Below, piece after piece: positions 34,739 to 42,778 of a stretch of DNA of 64,000 nt. Each line of letters begins with the position of its first letter. Position 1 is the stretch's first letter. Under the pieces are notes generated by a model, which saw only the letters and a program-made list of their open reading frames with translations, was not told the origin of the DNA and made no database searches. Source of the stretch: Rhizobium leguminosarum (GTDB lineage: Bacteria > Pseudomonadota > Alphaproteobacteria > Rhizobiales > Rhizobiaceae); contig NZ_MZMU01000010.1 of NCBI RefSeq assembly GCF_004123835.1, forward strand, positions 248,001 to 312,000, given 5' to 3'. Position numbers and translations under genes: made by a program.

Positions 34739-35944
34739 TTGGGTGTTTTGGACAACATTAGCGTATCGACGACAGATGTACGGATCGAGCGGCATGCGAA
34801 CCAGCTTTCGCGGCAACTGAAGCTCCTCCGCGACAAGCTGTTTCCGCCGCTCTCGCAAAAGACGCTACGAACATTCTCCTCCGGCGAGGCCGCCCAGATG
34901 ATCGGAGTCTCGGACGGCTATCTTCGCCAGCTTTCACTGGATGGCAAGGGACCGCAGCCGGATCTTGCCCAGAATGGCCGGCGTTCCTACACGCTCGGCC
35001 AGATTAACGAATTGCGCCAGTATATGGCGAAGCTCAAGCCGAAAGACGCGCTTTCCTATCAGCCGTGGCGTCGCCCTGGCGAAAAGCTGCAGACGGTCGC
35101 CGTCACCAATTTCAAGGGCGGCTCGGCCAAAACAACGACGACGCTCTATCTGGCGCAGTATCTGGCGCTGGCGGGTTACCGGGTGCTTGCGATCGATCTC
35201 GATCCGCAGGCTTCGCTCTCTTCCATGCTCGGCGTTCAGCCCGAATTCGATCTTTCCGAGGGCGACACGCTCTATGGCGCAATCCGTTACGATGCGGGCC
35301 GCAAGCCGCTGAAGGAGATCGTTCGCAAGACCTATTTTGACGGTTTGGATCTGGTGCCGGGCAATCTCGAACTGATGGAGTTCGAGCATGAGACGCCACG
35401 GGCACTGAACGACCGGCAGCGACCTGGCGAGCTGTTCTTCCGTCGCGTTGGCATCGCCATTGCCGAGGTCGAGGCGGATTACGACATCGTGGTGATCGAC
35501 TGCCCGCCGCAGCTTGGCTATCTGACGCTTGGCGCCGTCTGCGCCGCGACATCGCTGCTCATCACCATCCATCCGCAGATGGTTGATGTCGCTTCCATGT
35601 CGCAGTTCCTGCTGATGACTTCGGATCTGCTTTCCGTCGTGCGCAAGGCCGGCGGCGACCTGCAGCACGATTTCATCAAATATGTCGTCACTCGTCACGA
35701 ACCTTTCGATGCGCCGCAGTCGCAGATCGTTGCGCTGCTGCGCAGCCTCTTCAGTGATGACGTGTTGACGGCGACCATTCTCAAATCGACGGCGATCGCC
35801 GATGTCGGTCTGACCAAGCAGACGCTCTACGAGATCGAGAAGGGGCAGGTGCGCCGCTCGACCTATGACCGGGCGTTGGAATCGGTCAATGCCGCCAACA
35901 GCGAGGTTCTCGCCGGTATTCACAAAGCCTGGGGTCGAGCATGA
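34739..35944 (+). CDS. repA: Plasmid partitioning protein RepA (ParA ATPase)
   Basis: About 400 residues. An N-terminal DNA-binding part (FSSGEAAQMIGVSDGYLRQL, an HTH) is followed by the deviant Walker A of ParA proteins, TNFKGGSAKTTTTLYLAQYLA, the DLDPQASLS motif and VVIDCPPQLGYL. It acts with RepB and parS in segregation and represses repABC. The start is uncertain: TTG at 34739, immediately after AAAAGGA, or TTG at 34748 (giving MDNISVSTTD), which has better spacing. The stop overlaps repB as ATGA. Confidence 0.95.
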   Translation: MGVLDNISVSTTDVRIERHANQLSRQLKLLRDKLFPPLSQKTLRTFSSGEAAQMIGVSDGYLRQLSLDGKGPQPDLAQNGRRSYTLGQINELRQYMAKLKPKDALSYQPWRRPGEKLQTVAVTNFKGGSAKTTTTLYLAQYLALAGYRVLAIDLDPQASLSSMLGVQPEFDLSEGDTLYGAIRYDAGRKPLKEIVRKTYFDGLDLVPGNLELMEFEHETPRALNDRQRPGELFFRRVGIAIAEVEADYDIVVIDCPPQLGYLTLGAVCAATSLLITIHPQMVDVASMSQFLLMTSDLLSVVRKAGGDLQHDFIKYVVTRHEPFDAPQSQIVALLRSLFSDDVLTATILKSTAIADVGLTKQTLYEIEKGQVRRSTYDRALESVNAANSEVLAGIHKAWGRA

Positions 35945-36936
35945 GCAGACGCGATCGTCTGAAAGGTCTTTTCGACGATACGGCGCAGGAGTTGGCCGCG
36001 GCCAACTACGAGGAGCCATCTTCGCGCGGATCGGCCGGGCCGGTTCGGACGATGGCGCTGACCCTTGGCCGCATGGAGGAAGAGAGCAGGGCGATGCAGG
36101 AGGCCTTGCTCTCCGGTGAACGCATCGTCGAACTCGATCCTGATCTGATCGATTCCTCCTTCGTCCGCGACCGCCTTGCCGACCAGCCGCTCGATATGGA
36201 AGACGAGCTGGTGCAGTCGATTGCCGAGAGCGGCCAGGAAGTGCCGATCCTCGTTCGCCGCCATCCCAATGATGAGGACCGCTACCAGATCGCCTACGGC
36301 CATCGCCGGCTGCAGGCGGTCAAGCTGCTTGGGCTCAAGGTGCAGGCGATCGTCCGCAAGCTCGACGATACCGATGTCGTCATCGCGCAGGGCATTGAGA
36401 ATTCGGCGCGTCGGAACCTTTCTTATATCGAGCGCGCAGTCTTTGCCCTCAATCTCGAGCTCAAGGGTTTTGAGCGTCCGGTCATCATGAAAGCGCTGTC
36501 GACGGATAAGACGGAGCTATCGAAGCTGATATCCGTCGCAAAAGCCATTCCCGCCGAGATCGTCAGGTCGGTCGGAGCCGCACCCGGCATCGGGCGACGC
36601 AGGTGGATGGCGCTTGCCCAGGACTGGAATGGGATGACAGCCGCGCGGCTTGCCAAGCTCATTGCCTCGGGAAGTTTCATGGCGGAAGAGAGCGACCGCC
36701 GTTTCGAGCTTTTGGTTGCCGAGCTCGCCAAGAAAGAGGCGAAGCCGGAAACCACGGAATATGACTGGAAGCCGAAGAGCGGCGGCAAGATTGCCGGCCG
36801 AATCAAGAGCGCCGGCAATTCCTTCACGATCGCGTTGAAGACCGGCGAAGCGCCGGATTTCGGCGCTTATATTTCACGCCGTCTCGATGAGCTTTACGAA
36901 GCCTATCGGGCCGGCAAATTGCAAGCAGGAGAGTAG
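35941..36936 (+). CDS. repB: Plasmid partitioning protein RepB (ParB-like, parS-binding)
   Basis: 331 residues. SRRDRLKGLFD is the usual RepB N-terminus. The ParB-like nuclease/CTPase-fold region includes DQPLDMEDELVQSIAESGQEVPILVRR and IAYGHRRLQAVKLLGLKVQAIVR. An HTH region covers ENSARRNLSYIERAVFALNLELKG and LSKLISVAKAIP. It binds parS; one copy lies in its own 5' coding sequence. Confidence 0.96.
   Translation: MSRRDRLKGLFDDTAQELAAANYEEPSSRGSAGPVRTMALTLGRMEEESRAMQEALLSGERIVELDPDLIDSSFVRDRLADQPLDMEDELVQSIAESGQEVPILVRRHPNDEDRYQIAYGHRRLQAVKLLGLKVQAIVRKLDDTDVVIAQGIENSARRNLSYIERAVFALNLELKGFERPVIMKALSTDKTELSKLISVAKAIPAEIVRSVGAAPGIGRRRWMALAQDWNGMTAARLAKLIASGSFMAEESDRRFELLVAELAKKEAKPETTEYDWKPKSGGKIAGRIKSAGNSFTIALKTGEAPDFGAYISRRLDELYEAYRAGKLQAGE
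35991..36006. repeat. parS centromere-like site, copy 2 (inside repB)
   Basis: Identical to the 16-bp palindrome at 34615-34630. It is in-frame in repB codons about 17-22, encoding ELAAANY. Preservation of the exact palindrome within a coding region suggests selection for binding rather than protein sequence. Confidence 0.82.
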
Positions 36937-36945
36937 ACCGCAAAA

Positions 36946-36996
36946 GAAAAAAGCCTCCGAACGTTGCCGCCGCGGAAGCCTTTCTCATATCTGGAC
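36946..36996 (-). ncRNA. Antisense counter-transcribed RNA (ctRNA/incA) of repABC
   Basis: In the repB-repC gap, on the minus strand, a promoter (TTGACA at 37031-37026, 17-bp spacer, GATTCT at 37008-37003) should start a transcript near 36996. It ends in a terminator hairpin (about 36982-36951; AAGGCTTCCG pairing with CGGAGGCTTT, two G-U pairs) followed by six U. Position, size (~50 nt) and orientation match the ctRNAs that negatively control repC in repABC plasmids and set incompatibility. Ends are estimated. Confidence 0.8.
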
Positions 36997-37002
36997 AATC
37001 TG

Positions 37003-37031
37003 AGAATCGCACTTCCTCGAATCACTGTCAA
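37003..37031 (-). promoter_or_regulatory. ctRNA promoter
   Basis: Near-consensus -35 TTGACA and a -10-like GATTCT, separated by exactly 17 bp, facing away from repC. It is a strong constitutive-type promoter by rhizobial standards, as expected for a copy-number antisense RNA. Confidence 0.72.
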
Positions 37032-37090
37032 GCGTCTTCGGCATCCTTTTGGGTGGTAGGTTTCTTTTGCCTTGAAAAAAGGTGAGGGAC

Positions 37091-38305
37091 ATGGAGCCTC
37101 AATATATATCGACGCCCTTTGGGCGGCGATCGATGACGCGTGGCATGCTGGCAAGTCAGGAAAGCACCAGCAAGATCGATCCGGACGCTTCGGTCGACAA
37201 GTGGAAGATTTTTCGTGCGCTCTGCGAAGCAAAGGACATGGTCGGCGTAACGGACCGTGCCCTGGCTGTTCTCAACGCGCTGTTGACCTTCTACCCGAAG
37301 AACGAGATTGCCGAGGCCAACGGCTTCGTCGTCTTTCCGTCGAACGAGCAGCTGTCGCTTCGCACGCACGGCATGGCCGGCACGACGTTGCGGCGGAACC
37401 TGGCGATGCTGGTGGAAGCCGGCCTGATCATCCGGCGGGATAGTCCGAACGGGAAACGTTTTGCCCGTCGCAACGGCGAGGGCGGGCTTGGTGAGGCCTA
37501 TGGCTTCAGCTTGGCGCCACTCCTGGTGCGCGCTCGTGAGATCGAGGCGCAGGCAGCTCAGGTGATGGCCGCCAAACTCGAATGGAAGCGCCTGAGGGAG
37601 CGGCTGACACTTTGCCGGCGTGACATCACCAAGCTCATCGAGATCGCGCTGGAAGAGGAAATTGCCGGCGAATGGATCGAGATGCAGAAGCATTTCAATC
37701 TGCTTTCCACAAGCCTGCCGCGCCGCCCCTCAGTTGCCGAGATGGAAAGCCTGCTGGCTGATCTCGAAGCTTTCCGGGAATTAATCGTCAAGACGCTGAA
37801 ATCGAAGTCGAAAACAGAAAAAACAGACGGCAATGATAACCAAAACGGTCGGCACATACATAATTCAAACCCAAACCCTAATCCTGAACTTGAACCAAGC
37901 TTCGACCCGAAGCAGGGCGCAAAGCCGGAGGAAGAACCGCAGCCGTGGCGGGAGCCGCCGAAATCCTTCCCCCTTGCCATGGTGTTGCAGGCCTGCCCGG
38001 AGATCATCGCTTACGGCCCGGGCGGCAGCATTGGCAGCTGGCGCGATCTGATGGCCGCGGCCGTCATCGTCCGTTCTACTCTTGGCGTCAGCCCCAGCGC
38101 CTATCAGCTGGCTTGCGATGTCATGGGGCCGGAAAACGCCGCCACTGTGATCGCCTGCATCCTGGAAAGGGGCGGACATATCAACTCGGCCGGCGGCTAC
38201 CTGCGTGATCTGACGCGGCGGGCGGAGCGCGGCGAATTCTCGCTCGGACCGATGCTGATGGCGCTGATGCGGGCAAATGGTCCGATAGCGAGGAAAACCG
38301 GATGA
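37091..38305 (+). CDS. repC: Replication initiator RepC
   Basis: 404 residues from ATG 37091 (MEPQYISTPFGRRSMT, the standard RepC opening), with GAGG upstream; a GTG nine bases earlier is in frame. The N-terminal domain contains DKWKIFRALCEAKD, ALLTFYPK and LSLRTHGMAGTTLRRNLAMLVEAGLIIRRDSPNGKR. An Asn/Lys-rich linker (about residues 240-285) separates it from the C-terminal domain ending in INSAGGYLRDLTRRAERGEFSLGPML. It initiates replication; control is by ctRNA. Confidence 0.96.
   Translation: MEPQYISTPFGRRSMTRGMLASQESTSKIDPDASVDKWKIFRALCEAKDMVGVTDRALAVLNALLTFYPKNEIAEANGFVVFPSNEQLSLRTHGMAGTTLRRNLAMLVEAGLIIRRDSPNGKRFARRNGEGGLGEAYGFSLAPLLVRAREIEAQAAQVMAAKLEWKRLRERLTLCRRDITKLIEIALEEEIAGEWIEMQKHFNLLSTSLPRRPSVAEMESLLADLEAFRELIVKTLKSKSKTEKTDGNDNQNGRHIHNSNPNPNPELEPSFDPKQGAKPEEEPQPWREPPKSFPLAMVLQACPEIIAYGPGGSIGSWRDLMAAAVIVRSTLGVSPSAYQLACDVMGPENAATVIACILERGGHINSAGGYLRDLTRRAERGEFSLGPMLMALMRANGPIARKTG
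37790..37910. other. AT-rich segment within repC, possible oriV
   Basis: This stretch encodes the low-complexity linker (SKSKTEKTDGNDNQNGRHIHNS-type residues) and is markedly AT-rich compared with the flanks. In studied repABC plasmids such as R. etli p42d the origin lies inside repC at an AT-rich region, so I mark it as candidate. I found no clear iterons. Confidence 0.35.
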
Positions 38306-38485
38306 GCCGCTATGAAAAAGTTTCGCGCCAGCTGCGACGGTTAGAAGGATATGCGGCCGGTCGATCTGCCAGCTTAACGGCTTCCTTTTCCGCAGTTTTG
38401 TTGAAATACGCTGTTAACCATGTCATAGATGGCGGAAGGAAACCCGCGTTTTGCTTCCATTTGTGAAAAACCGTAAAGCTTAACA

Positions 38486-39619
38486 ATGCGCTACGATATC
38501 GACGGTACGATGCTTCAAACCCTGCTTTCCTCCCTTACCGCTGCGGAGGATGCGGTGGCGCGACTGGACGAACGGGTGTTGCGCTCGCCGGTCGGCGAGG
38601 GATTTGCCGAACGCAGCCATTTTTTCGACGCTGCCGGCGCGCTCTGGGTGGCCGGCGAACTCGTGCATGTCGAGGATCTCGTTTTGCATGATGCGCATAT
38701 GGATAGCCGCGCTCCCACCCACGAACTGACGATCGCCCATGCCGTGCTGCGGGCACGTCGGCGCATCTGGACCGGCGATCCCTCCTGGGCACTCGGCGTC
38801 TCGGGCCTTGCGACGCTGACTGCGACCGGCGGGGAAGGGGAGGGGAAGGCGCAGGACGCCAAGAGCGGCGCAGTTCCGCTCGAGACCGACGGAGAGGGCG
38901 AGGATGAGGACGGGCCGCTCGCTGCCGAGATGGCGGAGATCGATGCGCTGCTTGCCCGCTCGCAGAAGCTGCTCGATATCCATACAGGGAAAACGCCGGC
39001 AAGCGAGACGGCCGCCGTTACTCCGGCAAGGCGCAACGAAGATCCTCTCGGTTTGCTCGGTGACGACGAGTGGGACGAAGAACAGCGGCTTGCGGAGTGG
39101 CGAAGCGTCCAGCCATTGGCCGATAGCTTGCCGCCGGTTCTCGGCGCCATCATCCTCTTCGAAGCCTGGGAAAGGATCGAGCCATTGCGGCGTCAGCACT
39201 GGCTCGGCGGTCTTCTGGTCGCAAGCCATCTACGCGCCCGCGACAAGGTCGCCTCGCATCTGTTTTCTTTTTACGGCGGGCTGAAGCTGGTGCGCCATGA
39301 GCGTCGTCGGGCGCGCGATCGGGCCACGCGGCTGCAAGCCTTTCTGGAGGCGATGCATCTGGGTGCTGTGGCCGGCCTCAAGGAAATCGACCGCTTGACC
39401 TTGGCGCGCACGCAGATGGAGCTGCGCTTTCGCGGCCGCCGTTCGAACAGCAGCCTGCCGGAGCTTGCCGATTTCATCCTGTCGCGGCCAATGGTCTCGG
39501 CGGCGATGATCGCCCGTCATCTGCGCATCACGCCGCGCGGCGCGCTGAACCTCGTCAACGACATCGGCATTCGTGAAATCACCGGCCGCGGCCGCTATCG
39601 CGCCTGGGGCATAATCTAA
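38486..39619 (+). CDS. DUF1612/HTH-type protein next to repABC
   Basis: 377 residues. Two parts are visible: an N-terminal helical region (LLSSLTAAEDAVARLDERV... HVEDLVLHDA... HAVLRARRRIW) with an acidic low-complexity insert (EGEGEDEDGPLAA), and a C-terminal helix-turn-helix (SAAMIARHLRITPRGALNLVNDIGIREITGRGRYRAWGI). This matches the rhizobial family annotated as DUF1612 with HTH_13 and is frequent on rhizobial plasmids and symbiotic islands. The function is unknown; the HTH suggests DNA binding, possibly accessory to the replicon. Confidence 0.72.
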   Translation: MRYDIDGTMLQTLLSSLTAAEDAVARLDERVLRSPVGEGFAERSHFFDAAGALWVAGELVHVEDLVLHDAHMDSRAPTHELTIAHAVLRARRRIWTGDPSWALGVSGLATLTATGGEGEGKAQDAKSGAVPLETDGEGEDEDGPLAAEMAEIDALLARSQKLLDIHTGKTPASETAAVTPARRNEDPLGLLGDDEWDEEQRLAEWRSVQPLADSLPPVLGAIILFEAWERIEPLRRQHWLGGLLVASHLRARDKVASHLFSFYGGLKLVRHERRRARDRATRLQAFLEAMHLGAVAGLKEIDRLTLARTQMELRFRGRRSNSSLPELADFILSRPMVSAAMIARHLRITPRGALNLVNDIGIREITGRGRYRAWGII

Positions 39620-39716
39620 TGCATGTCGCCCAAAAGTGTGCAGCGGTTTTGGGCGACATGCATAGAACAAAAACTTAAAGCGCGTCGCATGATTCCGATT
39701 TGACGCGATGGGCTTT
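39619..39716. repeat. RIME-like element, intact copy
   Basis: First hairpin: perfect 17-bp arms, ATGCATGTCGCCCAAAA (39619-39635) and its complement (39647-39663), loop of 11. After ACAAAAACTTAAAG comes a second palindrome around GCGTCGC...GCGATGGGC. The outermost base coincides with the DUF1612 stop codon. This is the reference copy for the three others in the window. Confidence 0.85.
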
Positions 39717-39725
39717 GAAAACGAA

Positions 39726-39751
39726 AACGGCCGGGCGTTGGCCCGGCCGTT
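39726..39751. terminator. Hairpin terminator between convergent genes
   Basis: AACGGCCGGGC, loop GTTG, GCCCGGCCGTT: a perfect 11-bp GC-rich stem in the gap between DUF1612 and the convergent Bax-inhibitor gene. Flanking AAAA and TTTCC make it usable on both strands, though the U-tract is short. Confidence 0.72.
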
Positions 39752-39838
39752 TCCTTTAGGTGAGCACCCAGTCGGCCATCCTGTCACAGACTGCAGACCA
39801 GGCGCTCTTGCGCTTCCATTGCCCCCAGAAGCGCAGTC

Positions 39839-40549
39839 CTATTCCCGCTCGCCCGTAAAGTTGAGCAGAAGCTGGAAGATGTTGACGAAGTTCAGGTAGA
39901 GCGAGAGCGCACCGAAGACGGCAAGCTTCTGGTTCGATTCCTGATCAAAGTTTTCCGAATACTGTTCCTTGATGTTCTGCGTATCGTAGGCAGTGAGGCC
40001 GACGAAGACGACGATGCCGATCACCGAGATCGCAAACTGCAGCGCGCTCGAACCCAGGAAGATGTTGACGACCGAGGCGATGATGACGCCGAAGAGGCCC
40101 ATCATCAGGAACGAGCCCATGCGCGAGAGATCACGCTTCGTCGCATAGCCGTAGAGGCTGGTGGCGCCGAACATTGTGGCGGTGATGAAGAAGGTCCGCG
40201 CGATGCTCGCTCCGGTGAAGACCAGGAAGACGGAAGCGAGCGACAGGCCCATCACGGCGCAGAAGGCCCAGAAGGTGATCTGTGCGGTGCTGGCCGACAT
40301 CGTCTGGATCTTGAACGAGAAGAAGAAGACGAAGGCGAGCGGAGCAAGCATCACCACCCACTTCAACGGCGAGCCGAAGATCGGGACATAGAGTGCCGGC
40401 GTCGAGCCGACGACAAAGGCGACGAGGCCTGTGATGACAAGGCCGAGAGCCATATAGTTGTAGACGCGCAGCATATGCTGGCGCAGCCCTTCGTCGAAGA
40501 GGGCCTGGGAGCCGGCGACGGCACCGTAGCGGGGATTGATCGGGTTCAT
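39839..40549 (-). CDS. Bax inhibitor-1/YccA family membrane protein
   Basis: 236 residues with seven hydrophobic segments (for example YMALGLVITGLVAFVVG, VVMLAPLAFVFFFSF, ITFWAFCAVMGLSLASVFLVF, FAISVIGIVVFVGLTAYDTQNIKEQY). The LTAYDTQ region and a terminal FLNLFQLLL-like helix are typical of the BI-1/YccA (TMBIM) family, putative pH-sensitive Ca2+ leak channels or FtsH modulators. GAGGAGATC precedes the ATG. Confidence 0.93.
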   Translation of the reverse strand: MNPINPRYGAVAGSQALFDEGLRQHMLRVYNYMALGLVITGLVAFVVGSTPALYVPIFGSPLKWVVMLAPLAFVFFFSFKIQTMSASTAQITFWAFCAVMGLSLASVFLVFTGASIARTFFITATMFGATSLYGYATKRDLSRMGSFLMMGLFGVIIASVVNIFLGSSALQFAISVIGIVVFVGLTAYDTQNIKEQYSENFDQESNQKLAVFGALSLYLNFVNIFQLLLNFTGERE

Positions 40550-40569
40550 GCTGATCTCCTCGGTTTGAA

Positions 40570-41337
40570 TTAATAGAGCGAGCGGGCGAGCCGTTCAGCC
40601 GCCTGGTCGAGATTGAGACCGCTATCGTCGGCGATCAGCGCATAAGCGACCTCGCCGATCTGCCAATAGGCGGCTTCTGCTTTTTCCAGCGTGAGATGAC
40701 TGACCGGCTTGACCTCGAAGGCGCCCGGACGGACGGCGAAAAGCGACAGTCGCTTTCCATCTGCTTGTTCGATCGCCATCTCGACGCTGGGGCCGAATTC
40801 GGACGGAAAGATCTGCACGTCGGCGACCTTCCAATCCCTAGGCAGCTCGGGCATCACGATCGCGGTGGCGGCGCGAATATCGTCGGCGCTATAGGTGGCC
40901 GGCGTCTGCGGAGGCATCGATTGGCGCAGGGCCGCGGTCTGATAGGCGCGAACGGCATCCTCGACATAGGCGGGTGCCGGAACCGATGCCACCACCTCAG
41001 TCGCCGAGAAGGCGCCGAAGGAATTATGCGCCACCCAGCCGGCCGCGATCAGAATGCCGACGGCGGCAATGCGCTGCATGGAATGGAAGATGCGGCCATA
41101 GGAAAGGCCACGTTCCAGCCGGCGGGCGGCATCGCGGGTCTCGGGGCGGCCAAAGGCACTTTCGCCGGCCAGCGCCAGACGCAGTTCGCCCTTGACGCTG
41201 AGGTCGGCCATGACCTTGGCGGCAATCGCCGGATGCTCGGAAAGATAGGATTCCACCTGGATGCGACGGGCGACATCGAGCTCGCCATCCACATAGGCGT
41301 CGAGATCGGCATCGAGGATCGGATCAATTGCTTTCAT
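40570..41337 (-). CDS. Transmembrane anti-sigma factor
   Basis: 255 residues. The N-terminal ~90 residues form a zinc-less anti-sigma domain (DLDAYVDGELDVARRIQVESYLSEHPAIAAKVMADL). One transmembrane segment (AAVGILIAAGWVAHNSFGAF) and a ~150-residue extracytoplasmic domain follow. It overlaps the preceding ECF sigma gene by 14 bp, so the two form a sigma/anti-sigma pair that senses an envelope or redox signal. Confidence 0.88.
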   Translation of the reverse strand: MKAIDPILDADLDAYVDGELDVARRIQVESYLSEHPAIAAKVMADLSVKGELRLALAGESAFGRPETRDAARRLERGLSYGRIFHSMQRIAAVGILIAAGWVAHNSFGAFSATEVVASVPAPAYVEDAVRAYQTAALRQSMPPQTPATYSADDIRAATAIVMPELPRDWKVADVQIFPSEFGPSVEMAIEQADGKRLSLFAVRPGAFEVKPVSHLTLEKAEAAYWQIGEVAYALIADDSGLNLDQAAERLARSLY

Positions 41338-41863
41338 TGCCGTTCCCTCCGATGATTCTCAGATGCGAAACTCGCGGGGTCTTCTCCTCGAATTCGCGCA
41401 GTTGAGCGCGGGCGCGGGAGATACGCGACATCAGCGTCCCCACAGGAATGCCGAGCGCCTGGGCGGCTTCCTGGTAGGAAAGGTCTTCGATCGCAACGAG
41501 ATGCAGCGCCTCGCGCTGTTCCTCCGGCAGGTCGAAGAAGGCATCTCGCACCTGCTGCAGGCGCACGGCATGTTCCTGGCCGGCCGGCAGTGACTGCTCG
41601 GCTTCGACAGCCGCCTCATCGTGGCGGCGCGTCAGCGACCGGTTCCGGCGAAGACGATCGATATGGGCATTGTGCAGGATGGAGAGCAGCCAAGTGCGCA
41701 GGTTGCCGCCGCTGCGGAAGCTCTTTCGCTTCTCGAAGGCGCGCACCAGCGCATCATGCACCAGATCCTCCGCCTCGTCCGAATTGCGCACCAGCGAGCG
41801 AGCGTAGCGCCTCAGCGCTGCAAGCTGTCCGATGACGTCGAAGGGGCGTTCTCTGCGTTCCAT
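41324..41863 (-). CDS. ECF RNA polymerase sigma factor
   Basis: 179 residues. Region 2 is RYARSLVRNSDEAEDLVHDALVRAFEKRKSFRSGGNLRTWLLSILHNAHIDRLRR; region 4 is LPEEQREALHLVAIEDLSYQEAAQALGIPVGTLMSRISRARAQLREF. A group of ECF factors with this layout, paired with a membrane anti-sigma, is common in rhizobia. Target promoters are not evident from the window. Confidence 0.93.
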   Translation of the reverse strand: MERRERPFDVIGQLAALRRYARSLVRNSDEAEDLVHDALVRAFEKRKSFRSGGNLRTWLLSILHNAHIDRLRRNRSLTRRHDEAAVEAEQSLPAGQEHAVRLQQVRDAFFDLPEEQREALHLVAIEDLSYQEAAQALGIPVGTLMSRISRARAQLREFEEKTPRVSHLRIIGGNGNESN

Positions 41864-42051
41864 GATTGAGTATACGCAAGTGCGGCGGGTTTTATTCCCG
41901 GCGGACGTAAAAAAATCATACGGACCGAAGACCGTCGCCGGATCATCATCAAAATAGTCTTCTCAAGCGGACAGGTGCCTCAAATCCGCGATTGTTTATG
42001 ACAATTACATGACAGATCATGACGCCGCTGATTTGCAGGGGAAAATCAAGA

Positions 42052-42360
42052 ATGAAGGAAAAGAAGCGAGTCTACGAAGCTCTCGTGGACGGCGCCATGG
42101 AAGGGCTGACGGATGAGGCGCTCTATGATTTCGTCAAGGCGCGTTGTCCGAAGGCCACCAGCAAGAAGATCGTCCGGGCCTCGCTTCTCGCCCTGATGGA
42201 TCCTCATCTCAGGGACCGCAATATTCTCGACGTGATCTATGCGCTGGCGATCAAGCATCGGCTGGATGACGGCGTGCTGGACGACGGCGAAGACGAGGAG
42301 CCCGACGAGCGGGCTCAACCCGCGCAGGCAGCCAACCAGAACATGCCCCAGCTTTCCTGA
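42052..42360 (+). CDS. Conserved hypothetical protein
   Basis: 102 residues from ATG 42052 (MKEKKRVYEALVDG), chosen because AGGGGA lies 9 nt upstream; the frame opens 11 codons earlier. It is helical and acidic at the C-terminus (LDDGEDEEPDERAQ), with ARCPKATSKKIVRASLLALMDP in the middle. It is divergent from the ECF sigma gene. I recognise no domain; short rhizobial proteins of this kind are often stress-linked, but nothing here shows it. Confidence 0.7.
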   Translation: MKEKKRVYEALVDGAMEGLTDEALYDFVKARCPKATSKKIVRASLLALMDPHLRDRNILDVIYALAIKHRLDDGVLDDGEDEEPDERAQPAQAANQNMPQLS

Positions 42361-42379
42361 TGCAGGTCGCCTGAAATGG

Positions 42380-42775
42380 TCAGCCGCCGTCCGAAAGCTC
42401 TTCGAGGATCGGACAGTCCGGCCTGTCGTTGCCGTGACAGGCATGCACGAGATGCTCCAGCGTCCGGCGCAGTTCCGTCAGTTCGCGGATCTTGCGGTCG
42501 ATCTCGGCAAGCTTGGTCTCGGCAATATCCTTGACGTCGGCGCTCGCCCGATCCTTGTCCTCGTAGAGCGCCAGCAATTGTCGGCATTCCTCGACCGAAA
42601 AGCCGAGGCCGCGCGAGCGCTGCAGGAAGCGCAGTTTGTGGATGTCGGTTGCGGCATAGTCGCGATAGCCGTTTCCGCCCCTTTCGGGGCGGATGAGACC
42701 GATATCCTCGTAGTAGCGGATGGTCTTGGAAGGCAGGCCGGACCGTTCCGATGCTTCGCCGATATTCATCGCCAT
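42380..42775 (-). CDS. hmrR: Cu(I)-responsive MerR-family regulator HmrR/CueR
   Basis: 131 residues. MerR HTH MNIGEASERSGLPSKTIRYYEDIGLI, dimerisation helix and the Cu(I)-binding loop HACHGNDRPDCPI with Cys113 and Cys121, as in CueR. It follows actP by 3 bp on the same strand, matching the rhizobial actP-hmrR operon. It activates the actP promoter when Cu(I) binds. Confidence 0.93.
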   Translation of the reverse strand: MAMNIGEASERSGLPSKTIRYYEDIGLIRPERGGNGYRDYAATDIHKLRFLQRSRGLGFSVEECRQLLALYEDKDRASADVKDIAETKLAEIDRKIRELTELRRTLEHLVHACHGNDRPDCPILEELSDGG

Positions 42776-42778
42776 CTC

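Noticed and set aside
36824..37232. Minus-strand ORFs over the repB-repC gap
   Set aside because: They overlap the ctRNA and its promoter and show no protein family.
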